Origin: an uncultured beta proteobacterium
Lineage (GTDB): Bacteria > Pseudomonadota > Gammaproteobacteria > Burkholderiales > Burkholderiaceae_C
DNA: 64,000 nt
Direction of reading: 5' to 3'
Assembly (NCBI GenBank): GCA_903938815.1
Contig: CAJAES010000034.1
Location: 124,001 to 188,000, forward strand
This document shows positions 1 through 7,573 of the stretch, one piece after another. Every line of letters begins with the position of its first letter. Position 1 is the stretch's first letter. Below the pieces are notes generated by a model that had not been told where the DNA came from, searched no databases, and saw only the letters and a list, made by a program, of their open reading frames with translations. The position numbers and the translations under genes were made by a program.

Positions 1-438
1 GGTCAGGCCTTCGTCGGCAGCCATCTGGAGCGCGCGGTCGCGCGCGGCGTCGAAGGTTTCGCCGTGCAGCACCACCTCGGCGCCGAAGCCGCGAGTACGC
101 TCGACCTTCACCGTGGGAGTGAGCACTGGCATCACGATGACGGCCCGCAGCCCGAGGCGTTGCGCATGGTGCGCCACGCCCTGCGCGTGGTTGCCGGCGG
201 ATGCCGCGATCACGCCCTTGATCGGCTGGCCGGATTCGACCAGCGCGGCCAGCTTGTTCAGCGCGCCACGCTCCTTGAACGAGGCCGTGAACTGCAGGTT
301 CTCGAATTTCAGGAAGACCTGCGCGCCCAGGATCTGGCCCAGCGTGCGGCTCTCGACGCAGGGCGTGTCGAGCACCTGCCCCTGCAGGCGGGTGGCGGCA
401 GCCCGGATGTCGGCCAGCGTGACGGTGGGGGTGTTCAT
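1..438 (-). CDS. ilvA: Threonine ammonia-lyase, N-terminal part (cut by window edge)
   Basis: The reverse strand from ATG at 438 reads 146 codons without a stop to the window edge, so the 3' part is missing. It is a fold-type II PLP enzyme that would deaminate threonine to 2-oxobutanoate and ammonia. The PLP-lysine motif S-F-K-E-R-G-A is at about residues 53-59, following the K-F-E-N-L-Q block, and the phosphate-binding S-A-G-N-H-A-Q-G motif is at about 80-87. The N-terminus resembles the roughly 400-residue threonine ammonia-lyases with a C-terminal ACT domain more than the 500-residue biosynthetic form, but the regulatory domain is not in view. A serine/threonine dehydratase of another specificity is possible. 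No SD is visible; a TACAAC hexamer lies 8 nt before the ATG. Confidence 0.88.
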   Translation of the reverse strand, partial: MNTPTVTLADIRAAATRLQGQVLDTPCVESRTLGQILGAQVFLKFENLQFTASFKERGALNKLAALVESGQPIKGVIAASAGNHAQGVAHHAQRLGLRAVIVMPVLTPTVKVERTRGFGAEVVLHGETFDAARDRALQMAADEGLT

Positions 439-475
439 GGCCGGGGGTTGTACCACCCCGGCCCGCGCCCGGGCT

Positions 476-1546
476 TCAGCGGTCGCGTCGGCGCTTCAGG
501 CCCACGCAGCCCAGCCCGGCCAGCATCAGCGCCCAGCTGCCGGGTTCCGGCACGGCGCTGACGCTCACGTCCAGCGTCAGCGTGCGGGCTAGCCGGGTGC
601 TGGCCGCGCCGACAGCGTCGTCATCGGCCGCGGTGAAGAAGTAGCGCGCCGACACCGGGCCGCTGCCGCCGAGAAAGCTCACCTGCCCGCCGGTGCTGGC
701 GCCGGCCTGCAGGCCGTCCGCCGCAGCCAGGCTCAGCGAGAACGCTGCGCAGTCGCCGCTGCAGGACCACACGCCGATGTCGGCGCCGGTGGTGGCGGCA
801 TCGCCGAGCGCGTGCAGCGTAAAGCTCTGCGCGCTACCGCCCAGGTCCAGCGAGAGGGCGCTGATGTCGGCGCCGGAGTCGAACGAGACCTGCGAATGCC
901 GCAGGTAGCTGTAGGACCAGTCGATCCCGGCGGTCAGGCCGTCGGGGTCGGCGGTGGGTGTGCCGCCTGCCGTGGACAGCACCGAGGCGATCGCCACCGA
1001 CCCGCCGCCGCCGTCGTCGATGAAGGCGCTGAGCGAGGTCTCGAACGTGGCGTTCAATGCGCCCGCTCCCACGAAGGCATCGAGCGCACTGCCGCTGCTG
1101 CCGAAGGACAGGCCGTTCCAGTCCGTGCCCGTCACCACCAGCGTATCGCGGTTCGACACGGTTCGCGCCAGCCAGCCTGAGCCTGTGCCCGCGAGCAGGC
1201 TGCCATCCAGGCGCCAGATCGCGCGCACGGTGGCCACGCTGTCCCAGTTGCCGCCGCTCTCGGTGCGATAGGCCTGCAAGCCGTGCCCGGCGTCGATGCT
1301 CATGGCGCCGCTGGCACCGACGAGCACGCCCGTCGCGGCATCGAAGCCGGTGACTGCGGTCTGGAGTGAGCGGCTCAGCACGGGCGCGGCGTTGTCGGCG
1401 CTGGTATCGACGACGCTCATGCTGCCGGCCTGGAGCAGCACCTGCCCGGCGAGCGACTGGGTCTGGACCAGGGGTGCCGCGATCGCGAGTGAACCTGCGA
1501 GCGAACCCGCGAGCGCCAGGGGGAGAACGCAGAAGAGGTGTTTCAT
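476..1546 (-). CDS. PEP-CTERM sorting domain protein
   Basis: A 356-residue secreted protein of unknown function. The N-terminus is a signal peptide (M-K-H-L-F-C then a hydrophobic stretch ending near A-I-A-A-P, about residue 25). The C-terminus is a textbook PEP-CTERM tripartite tail: V-P-E-P-G-S, a single hydrophobic helix, then K-R-R-R-D-R. Such tails are processed by an exosortase (EpsH/XrtA family) during export to the outer surface, usually alongside exopolysaccharide. The middle is rich in Ala, Gly, Ser and Asp with no domain I recognise. No exosortase is in this window, so the processing partner must be elsewhere. It follows tldD on the same strand after a 142-bp gap that contains a hairpin. 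Confidence 0.85.
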   Translation of the reverse strand: MKHLFCVLPLALAGSLAGSLAIAAPLVQTQSLAGQVLLQAGSMSVVDTSADNAAPVLSRSLQTAVTGFDAATGVLVGASGAMSIDAGHGLQAYRTESGGNWDSVATVRAIWRLDGSLLAGTGSGWLARTVSNRDTLVVTGTDWNGLSFGSSGSALDAFVGAGALNATFETSLSAFIDDGGGGSVAIASVLSTAGGTPTADPDGLTAGIDWSYSYLRHSQVSFDSGADISALSLDLGGSAQSFTLHALGDAATTGADIGVWSCSGDCAAFSLSLAAADGLQAGASTGGQVSFLGGSGPVSARYFFTAADDDAVGAASTRLARTLTLDVSVSAVPEPGSWALMLAGLGCVGLKRRRDR

Positions 1547-1667
1547 CGGGCATCGCCAGGAGTGATGCCCCTACTGAACGCAGGGTCCGTGCCACCCGGG
1601 CCGGGCGAGCCGCTTCCTTGTGAATCAAGGGCTTGCAGCGCCCGGGCTGCGCCGCAGGGCCGGGCGT

Positions 1668-1683
1668 TGGGTCAGGTGACCCA
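1668..1683 (-). terminator. Hairpin just after tldD
   Basis: Six bases beyond the tldD stop is a dyad with arms TGGGTCA and TGACCCA around GG. In RNA it would form at least a 5-6 bp stem with a small loop. No U-tract follows, so it may only stabilise the 3' end. Position between two same-strand genes is compatible with ending the rsmI-tldD transcript. Confidence 0.35.
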
Positions 1684-1688
1684 GGTCC

Positions 1689-3155
1689 TCAGGCCGTACC
1701 ACCCACCGTCAGGCGCTCGATGCGCAGCGTCGGCTGGCCCACGCCCACGGGCACGCTCTGGCCTTCCTTGCCGCAGACGCCCACGCCGGTGTCGAGCTGC
1801 ATGTCGTTGCCGATCATGCTGACGCGGGTCATGGCCTCGGGGCCGTTGCCGATGATGGTGGCGCCCTTGACCGGGTACAGGATCTTGCCGTTCTCGACCC
1901 AGAAGGCCTCGCTGGCGGAGAACACGAAGCGCCCGCTGGTGATGTCGACCTGCCCGCCGCCGAAGTTGGTGGCGTACAGGCCGCGCTTCATGCTGGCGAT
2001 GATTTCCGCCGGGTCACGGTCGCCGCCGAGCATGTAGGTGTTGGTCATGCGGGGCATCGGCACGTGCGCGTAGCTCTCGCGGCGGCCGTTGCCGGTGGGC
2101 TTGACGCCCATGAGGCGGGCGTTCAGGTTGTCCTGGATGTAGCCCTTCAGGATGCCGTCCTCGATCAGCACGTTGCGCTGGCTGGCATTGCCTTCGTCGT
2201 CCACGTTGAGCGAACCGCGGCGGTCCGGGAGGGTGCCGTCGTCGAGAACAGTCACGCCCTTGGCGGCCACGCGCTGGCCGATGCGGCCGCTGAACGTGGA
2301 CGAGCCCTTGCGGTTGAAATCGCCTTCCAGGCCGTGGCCCACGGCTTCGTGGAGCAGCACGCCGGGCCAGCCCGGGCCGAGCACCACGGTCATCTCGCCG
2401 GCCGGGACCGGGCGCGACTCGAGGTTGGTGAGCGCCGCCGTCACGGCGTGGTCGACATAGCTCTCGAGCACTGCATCCTGGAAGTAGCCGAGGCCGAAGC
2501 GCCCGCCGCCGCCGCCGCTGCCCACCTCCCGGCGGCCGTTCTGCTCGGCGATCACGGTCACCGACACCCGCACCAGCGGCCGCACGTCGGCGGCCCGGGT
2601 GCCGTCGGCACGGGCGATCAGCACCACGTCGTGCTCGGCGCCCACGCTGGCCATCACCTGCACGATGCGCGGGTCCTTGGCGCGGGCGAGCTTCTCGACC
2701 TTCTCGAGCAGCGCTACCTTGCCGGCGCTGTCCATCGAGCCGATGGGGTCGGTGGGGGAATACAGCACGCGGCTGCCCGCGGTGCGGATCTTCGGGCCGC
2801 CCACCTTCACCCGGCGTGCCTGCCCGGCGGCGGCGATGGTGCGCACGGTGCGCGCGGCGTCCATCAGTGCGGCCTCGGAGAGGTCGTCGGAGTAGGCGAA
2901 GGCGGTCTTTTCGCCCGCCACCGCCCGCACGCCCACACCCTGGTCGATGCTGAAGCTGCCACTCTTGACGATGCCTTCCTCGAGGCTCCAGCCCTCGTGG
3001 CGCGTGGTCTGGAAGTAGAGGTCGGCGTCGTCCACCCGGTGCTCCCGGATCGTGGCCAGGGCTTTCGCCAGCACCGATTCCGACAAGCCGAAGGGTTCGA
3101 GCATCAGCGCCTGGGCAATGGCCAGGCGTTCGAGAGTCGGTTCACGGGTGATCAT
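1689..3155 (-). CDS. tldD: TldD metalloprotease
   Basis: A TldD/PmbA-family zinc protease of 488 residues; E. coli TldD (481) acts with TldE/PmbA to degrade unfolded peptides and process microcins or CcdA antitoxin. The metal site is H-E-A-V-G-H at about residues 269-274, followed by G-L-E-G-D-F, the invariant TldD arrangement. The flanking blocks I-D-Q-G-V-G-V-R and the C-terminal G-V-C-G-K-E-G-Q-S-V-P-V-G also fit. An in-frame TTG sits one codon upstream (3158), but ATG at 3155 is preferred. It begins 9 bp after the rsmI stop on the same strand, so the two are likely co-transcribed. A TAGAAT hexamer (3167..3162) that includes the rsmI stop lies 6 nt before the ATG. Confidence 0.95.
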   Translation of the reverse strand: MITREPTLERLAIAQALMLEPFGLSESVLAKALATIREHRVDDADLYFQTTRHEGWSLEEGIVKSGSFSIDQGVGVRAVAGEKTAFAYSDDLSEAALMDAARTVRTIAAAGQARRVKVGGPKIRTAGSRVLYSPTDPIGSMDSAGKVALLEKVEKLARAKDPRIVQVMASVGAEHDVVLIARADGTRAADVRPLVRVSVTVIAEQNGRREVGSGGGGGRFGLGYFQDAVLESYVDHAVTAALTNLESRPVPAGEMTVVLGPGWPGVLLHEAVGHGLEGDFNRKGSSTFSGRIGQRVAAKGVTVLDDGTLPDRRGSLNVDDEGNASQRNVLIEDGILKGYIQDNLNARLMGVKPTGNGRRESYAHVPMPRMTNTYMLGGDRDPAEIIASMKRGLYATNFGGGQVDITSGRFVFSASEAFWVENGKILYPVKGATIIGNGPEAMTRVSMIGNDMQLDTGVGVCGKEGQSVPVGVGQPTLRIERLTVGGTA

Positions 3156-3164
3156 CAATGCATT

Positions 3165-4076
3165 CTAGGTTTCGCCCTCGCGCCGCGACAGCGCCAGGGC
3201 ATAGAGCGGGTTTCTCGGCGTGCCGCTGATCTCGGCGGCCAGCGCCACGGCCTGCTTCAGCGGCAGCTCGCGCAGCAGGATGTCCAGCGTGCGCAGCGCG
3301 GCGGGGTCGATCTCGGCCTCGGCGGCGGGGGCCAGCGCATGGATGACCAGCACGAACTCACCGCGCAGCCGGTTGTCGTCGGCCGCCAGCCAGCCGGGCA
3401 GCGCGCTGCCCGGCATCGTGGCCACGGTCTCGAACTGTTTGGTCAGCTCGCGCCCGACGGTGAGCGTGCGGTCCGCCGCCGTGGCCGCGAGCGCGGCCGC
3501 CAGTGTCTCGATGCGGTGCGGCGCCTCGAACAGCACCTGGGTGCCCGGCGCCGCCAGCAGCGCGGCCAGCGCGGCTTCCCGCTCCCGGCCCTTCGACGGC
3601 AGGAAGCCGCTGAATGTGAAGGCCGTGCCCACGGTGTCGCCGGCCGCGCTGAGCGCTGCCAGCGCGCTGCTCGGGCCCGGGATGGGCAGCACCCGGTGGC
3701 CCGCTGCAGCGGCGGCGGCCACCACGCGCGCTCCGGGGTCTGACACGGCGGGCGTGCCGGCGTCGCTGATGAGCGCCACGCGCTCGCCCGCGCCCAGCCG
3801 CTGCAGCACCTGCTCCGCAGCGCCCGCCTCGTTGTGCTGGTGCAGCGCCAGCAGCGGCTTGTGCAGGCCCATATGGCGCAGCAGCTGGCCGCCCACCCGG
3901 GTGTCCTCGCAGGCCACGGTGTCGGCCAGCGCCAGCACGTGGATGGCGCGCAGCGTCATGTCGGCGAGGTTGCCGATGGGGGTGGCCACCACGTAGAGTG
4001 CGGCGGGTGGGTGCTGTTGTGCACCGGCTGCCTGTTCGGCGGCCTGCAGCAGCAGCGAGGAGTTGGGATTGTTCAA
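3165..4076 (-). CDS. rsmI: 16S rRNA (cytidine1402-2'-O)-methyltransferase
   Basis: SAM-dependent tetrapyrrole-methylase-fold enzyme that 2'-O-methylates C1402 in the decoding site of 16S rRNA. The opening strand and motif L-Y-V-V-A-T-P-I-G-N-L-A-D, the A-C-E-D-T-R block, the I-S-D-A-G-T-P-A-V-S-D-P-G block and P-G-P-S-S all match RsmI. The frame stays open to an ATG at 4169, but that would add 31 low-quality residues and run about 100 bp into yraN. The only plausible start that keeps the first strand is TTG at 4076, giving 303 residues, the usual family length. It faces yraN head to head with overlapping start regions. In E. coli the orthologue (yraL) also neighbours yraN, diaA and dolP. Confidence 0.93.
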   Translation of the reverse strand: MNNPNSSLLLQAAEQAAGAQQHPPAALYVVATPIGNLADMTLRAIHVLALADTVACEDTRVGGQLLRHMGLHKPLLALHQHNEAGAAEQVLQRLGAGERVALISDAGTPAVSDPGARVVAAAAAAGHRVLPIPGPSSALAALSAAGDTVGTAFTFSGFLPSKGREREAALAALLAAPGTQVLFEAPHRIETLAAALAATAADRTLTVGRELTKQFETVATMPGSALPGWLAADDNRLRGEFVLVIHALAPAAEAEIDPAALRTLDILLRELPLKQAVALAAEISGTPRNPLYALALSRREGET

Positions 4077-4446
4077 GGGTGAAAGCGGCAGCAAGGCGGT
4101 CGGCGACGCGGCCGAGGCTCGCGCCCTGGCCTTCCTGCAGCGGCAGGGCTTGGCCCTGGTGCAGCGCAATTATCGGGTCGCGCGCGGCCCGCGGTCGCGC
4201 GGCGGCGAGATCGACCTCATCCTGCGCGCGCCCGACGGCACCCTGGTGTTCTGCGAGGTGCGGGCCCGCCGCACGGCGGCAGGCGGCGGCGCCGGGGCCA
4301 GTGTCGGTTTCGCGAAGCAGCGCTCACTGGTCTTCGCCGCCCAGCACTACCTGATGCGCCTGCGCACCCTGCCGCCGTGCCGCTTCGACGTGGTGGCCAT
4401 CGACGGCGAGCAGATCGAGTGGCTGCAGGCGGCGTTCGACGCCTGA
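4069..4446 (+). CDS. YraN family (UPF0102) endonuclease-like protein
   Basis: A protein of about 125 residues in the YraN/UPF0102 family, which has a restriction-endonuclease-like fold and unknown substrate. Family landmarks are G-D-A-A-E-A-R-A-L at the N-terminus, G-E-I-D-L-I-L-R (nuclease-like acidic residues) and V-F-C-E-V-R-A-R. There is no ATG. TTG codons at 4063 and 4069 are both in frame; GAGGAG at 4057-4062 abuts the first but is 6 nt from the second, so 4069 is preferred. The stop is 1 bp from the convergent end of the CitE-like gene. Its start overlaps the rsmI start on the other strand. Confidence 0.9.
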   Translation: MFKGESGSKAVGDAAEARALAFLQRQGLALVQRNYRVARGPRSRGGEIDLILRAPDGTLVFCEVRARRTAAGGGAGASVGFAKQRSLVFAAQHYLMRLRTLPPCRFDVVAIDGEQIEWLQAAFDA

Positions 4447-4447
4447 T

Positions 4448-5329
4448 TCAGGGGCGCTTCAGGCGCTGCGCCCGGTCCAGCAGCCGAAGGGCGTTGCGGT
4501 AGGTCGGCACCTCCACCCACAGCCCGTCGACCAGCGCGCGCTCCTCGCCGCGCGCCCGTGCCGCCTCGAAGGCGGCCACCATCGCCGTGGCGCGGCGGAC
4601 CTCCTCTTCGCCCGGCGTGAGCGCATCGTTGATCGGCCGCGCGTGGTCGGGCCGGACGACCGCCTTGCAGCGGTACCCCAGGCGGCGCGCGTAGCCCGCC
4701 TCGCGCACGGCGCCTTCTACATCGCTGAAGGTGTACGGCGCGTCGATCGGTTCGATGCCTGCGGCGCGGCACTCCAGCACGAAGCGGCGCCGCGCGTGGT
4801 CGAGCTCCTGGGCGTCCGGCTGCCGCTCGGCGCACAGGCTGGCGGCAAGGTCTTCGGCGCCCAGCAAGGCGGCGCGGATGCGCGGGCTGCCACCCGCGAT
4901 GGCGCGCACGTCCACGACGCCGAGCGCGGTTTCGCACACGGGCAGGATGCCGGTGCTGCCGCGCGCCAGGCCCAGCACGCCTTCCCAGTGCGTCAGCGCC
5001 GCATGCAGCGCGTGCATCTGCGCGGCGCTCTCGGCCATCGGGTAGGCCACCACGTCGGGCCGTGCCGCCATGGCCGCCGCCAGGTCGATGGGGCCGTCGG
5101 CGTCCAGCGCATTGATGCGGACCACCGTGACGCAGCCCGCGTCGCGCCAAGCCTGCAGCAGGCCCGCGAGCAGGGCGCGGGCCTCGCCGCGGCGCGGCGC
5201 GGGGGTGAAATCCTCGAGGTCGAGGATCAGCGCGTCGGCGCCGCTGTGCAGCATGGCCGTGTGCGCGGCGGGGTCGGCGCCCGGGCCGAAGAGCCAGGTG
5301 CGCAGCAGGTCTGGGGTGGCGGCGGGCAT
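4448..5329 (-). CDS. CitE-like CoA-ester lyase (HpcH/HpaI aldolase family)
   Basis: A 293-residue member of the CitE/malyl-CoA lyase family (TIM barrel, Mg-dependent C-C cleavage or hydrolysis of acyl-CoA esters). Visible family blocks are R-T-W-L-F-G-P-G-A-D near the N-terminus, the A-L-I-L-D-L-E-D-F strand with its acidic metal-site residues (about 33-41), V-V-R-I-N-A-L-D, and the later L-L-G-A-E-D-L-A-A-S-L block. No citrate lyase alpha or gamma subunits are nearby, so a free-standing lyase such as citramalyl-CoA or (3S)-malyl-CoA thioesterase is more likely than citrate lyase; the substrate cannot be read from the sequence. It lies on the opposite strand inside an otherwise conserved yraN-diaA-dolP block. 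Confidence 0.85.
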   Translation of the reverse strand: MPAATPDLLRTWLFGPGADPAAHTAMLHSGADALILDLEDFTPAPRRGEARALLAGLLQAWRDAGCVTVVRINALDADGPIDLAAAMAARPDVVAYPMAESAAQMHALHAALTHWEGVLGLARGSTGILPVCETALGVVDVRAIAGGSPRIRAALLGAEDLAASLCAERQPDAQELDHARRRFVLECRAAGIEPIDAPYTFSDVEGAVREAGYARRLGYRCKAVVRPDHARPINDALTPGEEEVRRATAMVAAFEAARARGEERALVDGLWVEVPTYRNALRLLDRAQRLKRP

Positions 5330-5433
5330 TTAGGTGCAGGACCCTGAAGGATCGCTCGATGGGTGTGGGACGCGGGGTCTTTGGCGATTCTGAGGGCAGC
5401 TTGCCAGGGAACCGAGTCGTCCGGGCCGTGTCA

Positions 5434-5439
5434 TATGAT
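5434..5439 (+). promoter_or_regulatory. -10-like hexamer before diaA
   Basis: TATGAT lies 8 nt before the ATG at 5448. No SD precedes that ATG, so transcription could begin at or very near the start codon. No clear -35 is seen. Confidence 0.35.
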
Positions 5440-5447
5440 CGATGCGA

Positions 5448-5978
5448 ATGCTCGAACAGCGAATTCAGCAGCAATTCTTCGACAGTGCCGACCTGCTCTA
5501 CCAGGTCGCCGAGCCACTGGCGCGGCCGTTGGCGGATGCGCTCGCCGCCATCGTGGGCAGCATCACCAGCGGCGGCAAGCTGCTGGTCGCCGGCAGCGCG
5601 CTGGCGCCGCACGCCGCCTCGCTGTTCGTCGAAGGCTTCGAGCGTGAACGCCCGCCGCTCGCCGCCCTGGCGCTGGCGGCCGACCCGACCCCGCTGCGCG
5701 CGCTGGGCCTGCCCGGCGACGTGCTGCTGCTGCTCGACGACCGCCTGAGCGAAGCCACCGCGCTCGCGCTGGTGGAAGCCGCGCACGGCAAGGACATGTC
5801 CGTCGTCGCGCTCACCGGCGCGGCGCCCGGCTGGCGCGCCGCGCTGGCGGAAACCGACGTGCTGGTCGCCGTCCCGCACGAGCGCGCGGCCCGTGTGCGT
5901 GAGCTGCATCTGCTGATGCTGCACGCCCTGGCCGACGCGCTCGACCTGCAACTGATGGGAGAACAGGACCCCGCATGA
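5448..5978 (+). CDS. diaA: SIS-domain protein DiaA / GmhA-like
   Basis: A 176-residue SIS-domain protein. In E. coli DiaA forms a tetramer that binds DnaA and promotes initiation at oriC; it is related to phosphoheptose isomerase GmhA but lacks its catalytic role. The sequence shows the N-terminal helical region M-L-E-Q-R-I-Q-Q-Q-F-F-D-S-A-D, then G-G-K-L-L-V-A-G-S and the D-V-L-L-L-L-D core strand. An ATG two codons upstream (5442) is in frame; 5448 is preferred because homologues begin at M-L-E-Q-R. The stop overlaps the dolP start by ATGA, implying coupling. Synteny with rsmI, yraN and dolP supports DiaA over GmhA. Confidence 0.82.
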   Translation: MLEQRIQQQFFDSADLLYQVAEPLARPLADALAAIVGSITSGGKLLVAGSALAPHAASLFVEGFERERPPLAALALAADPTPLRALGLPGDVLLLLDDRLSEATALALVEAAHGKDMSVVALTGAAPGWRAALAETDVLVAVPHERAARVRELHLLMLHALADALDLQLMGEQDPA

Positions 5979-6610
5979 ACCAACAAAGCACGTCTTTCCA
6001 CTGGCATCGCCCCTTGTCGGCGGCCCTGCTGGCCGCTGCGGCCGTCACCGCCCTTCCGGGCTGCGCGCCGTTGATCCTGGGCGGCGCCATGGTCGGCAGC
6101 GTGCTCATGGCCACCGACCGCCGCACCACCGGCGCACAGGTCGAGGACCAGGGCATCGAGATCAAGGCCGGCAACGTCGTCAAGGACCTGGCCACGCTCG
6201 GCCACGTCAGCGTGACCAGCTACAACCGCATGGTGCTGCTCACCGGCGAAGTGCCCGAGGAGGCGCAGCGCGGGCGCATCGAGCAGGCGCTGACGAAGAT
6301 CGAGAACGTGAAGTCGGTGGTCAACGAGCTGGCCGTCTCCGGCAACAGCTCGTCCACCTCGCGCGCCAACGACCTGCTGCTCGGCACCAAGGTCAAGGCC
6401 AGCTTCCTCGACGCGAAGGATGTGTTCGCAAACGCCGTCAAGGTGGTCGTCGAGCGCGGCAACGTCTACCTGATGGGCCGCGTCACCGAGCGCGAAGCCG
6501 TGCGGGCGGCCGAACTGGCCAGCCGGGTGCCCGGCGTGGCCAAGGTCGTGCGTGTGTTCGAGCTGATCAGCGAGGAAGAGCTGGCGAAGATCCAGCCGCC
6601 TTCCAAGTGA
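5975..6610 (+). CDS. dolP: BON-domain outer-membrane lipoprotein DolP (YraP)
   Basis: A 211-residue lipoprotein. The lipobox L-P-G-C places the lipidated Cys at about residue 29 after a hydrophobic signal. Two BON domains follow: one around residues 60-115 (I-K-A-G-N-V-V-K-D-L onward) and one around 125-195 (L-L-L-G-T-K-V-K-A-S-F-L-D ... N-V-Y-L-M-G-R-V-T). DolP binds anionic phospholipid at division sites and supports outer-membrane integrity and BAM function. It overlaps diaA by 4 bp, the arrangement expected from E. coli. Confidence 0.92.
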   Translation: MNQQSTSFHWHRPLSAALLAAAAVTALPGCAPLILGGAMVGSVLMATDRRTTGAQVEDQGIEIKAGNVVKDLATLGHVSVTSYNRMVLLTGEVPEEAQRGRIEQALTKIENVKSVVNELAVSGNSSSTSRANDLLLGTKVKASFLDAKDVFANAVKVVVERGNVYLMGRVTEREAVRAAELASRVPGVAKVVRVFELISEEELAKIQPPSK

Positions 6611-6621
6611 CCCGCTGACCC

Positions 6622-7524
6622 CTACTTCCTGATGCGGCGGACCAGGCTGGACGTGTCCCAGCGGTTGCCGCCCATGGCCTGCACCTCGGCGTAGAACTGA
6701 TCGACGAGCGCCGTCACCGGCAGTTGCGCGCCGTTGCGGCGAGCTTCGTCGATGACCAGGCCCAGGTCCTTGCGCATCCAGTCGACCGCGAAGCCGAACT
6801 CGAACTGGTCGGCCACCATGGTCTTGCCCCGGTTGTCGAGCTGCCAGCTCTGGGCCGCGCCCTTGCCGATGACGTCCAGCACGAGCGGCATGTCCAGGCC
6901 GGCGCGCTGTCCGAAGGCGATGGCCTCCGACAGGCCCTGCACCAGGCCCGCGATGCAGACCTGGTTGACCATCTTCGCAAGCTGGCCGGCGCCGGAATCG
7001 CCGATGCGCGTGACGGCCTTCGAGAACGCCATCGCCGCCGGCTTCATCGCGTCGAAGGGTTCGGCGTCGCCGCCGCACATCACCGTGAGCGCGCCGTTGA
7101 CGGCGCCGCCCTGCCCGCCGGAGACCGGCGCATCCACGAAATGCAGGCCGCGAGCGCGTGCCGCGGCGTGCAGTTCACGCGCGATGGCCGCCGACGCGGT
7201 GGTGTGGTCGATGAAGACGGCGCCCGGCGCCATCGTGCCGAAGGCGCCCTCGGCGCCCATCGTGACCGCGCGCAGGTCGTCGTCGTTGCCGACGCAGGCG
7301 AAGACCAGTTCGGCGCCGGCGGCGGCCGCGGCCGGCGTGGGCGCGCTGGCGCCGCCGTATTCGGCGACCCAGGCGGCCGCCTTGCTGGCCGTGCGGTTGT
7401 AGACCGTCACGTGGTGTCCGGCGCGGGCCAGGTGGCCGGCCATCGGGTGGCCCATCACGCCCAGGCCGATGAAGGCCACGCGGCGAGCGGGAACGGTGTC
7501 GTAGGTGCGGGTGGGGGCGTTCAT
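6622..7524 (-). CDS. NAD(P)-dependent beta-hydroxyacid dehydrogenase (3-hydroxyisobutyrate dehydrogenase family)
   Basis: A 300-residue enzyme of the MmsB/GarR/GlxR family. The Rossmann motif V-A-F-I-G-L-G-V-M-G-H-P-M-A is at about 17-30; D-A-P-V-S-G-G (about 136-142) is the substrate-binding signature; and the catalytic lysine sits in G-A-G-Q-L-A-K-M-V-N-Q (about 191). It could oxidise 3-hydroxyisobutyrate or reduce tartronate semialdehyde; the sequence alone does not decide. The frame extends 23 codons upstream to 7593, overlapping pilU, but ATG at 7524 gives the family N-terminus. It converges with dolP across 11 bp. A TAACAT hexamer lies 7 nt before the ATG. Confidence 0.9.
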   Translation of the reverse strand: MNAPTRTYDTVPARRVAFIGLGVMGHPMAGHLARAGHHVTVYNRTASKAAAWVAEYGGASAPTPAAAAAGAELVFACVGNDDDLRAVTMGAEGAFGTMAPGAVFIDHTTASAAIARELHAAARARGLHFVDAPVSGGQGGAVNGALTVMCGGDAEPFDAMKPAAMAFSKAVTRIGDSGAGQLAKMVNQVCIAGLVQGLSEAIAFGQRAGLDMPLVLDVIGKGAAQSWQLDNRGKTMVADQFEFGFAVDWMRKDLGLVIDEARRNGAQLPVTALVDQFYAEVQAMGGNRWDTSSLVRRIRK

Positions 7525-7531
7525 GCCCCGG

Positions 7532-7537
7532 ATGTTA
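7532..7537 (-). promoter_or_regulatory. -10-like hexamer before the hydroxyacid dehydrogenase
   Basis: TAACAT on the reverse strand, 7 nt before the ATG at 7524, with no SD between. Candidate very-short-leader or leaderless promoter. Confidence 0.3.
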
Positions 7538-7573
7538 GATCGGCTCGGCGGCTGCGGCCCGGCAGGGGCCGTG

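Noticed and set aside
476-1546. An exopolysaccharide/exosortase locus
   Set aside because: Only the PEP-CTERM substrate is present; no exosortase, glycosyltransferase or Prs genes are nearby.
2064-3743. 559-codon open frame on the forward strand
   Set aside because: Antisense to tldD and rsmI; Ala, Gly, His and Val runs only.
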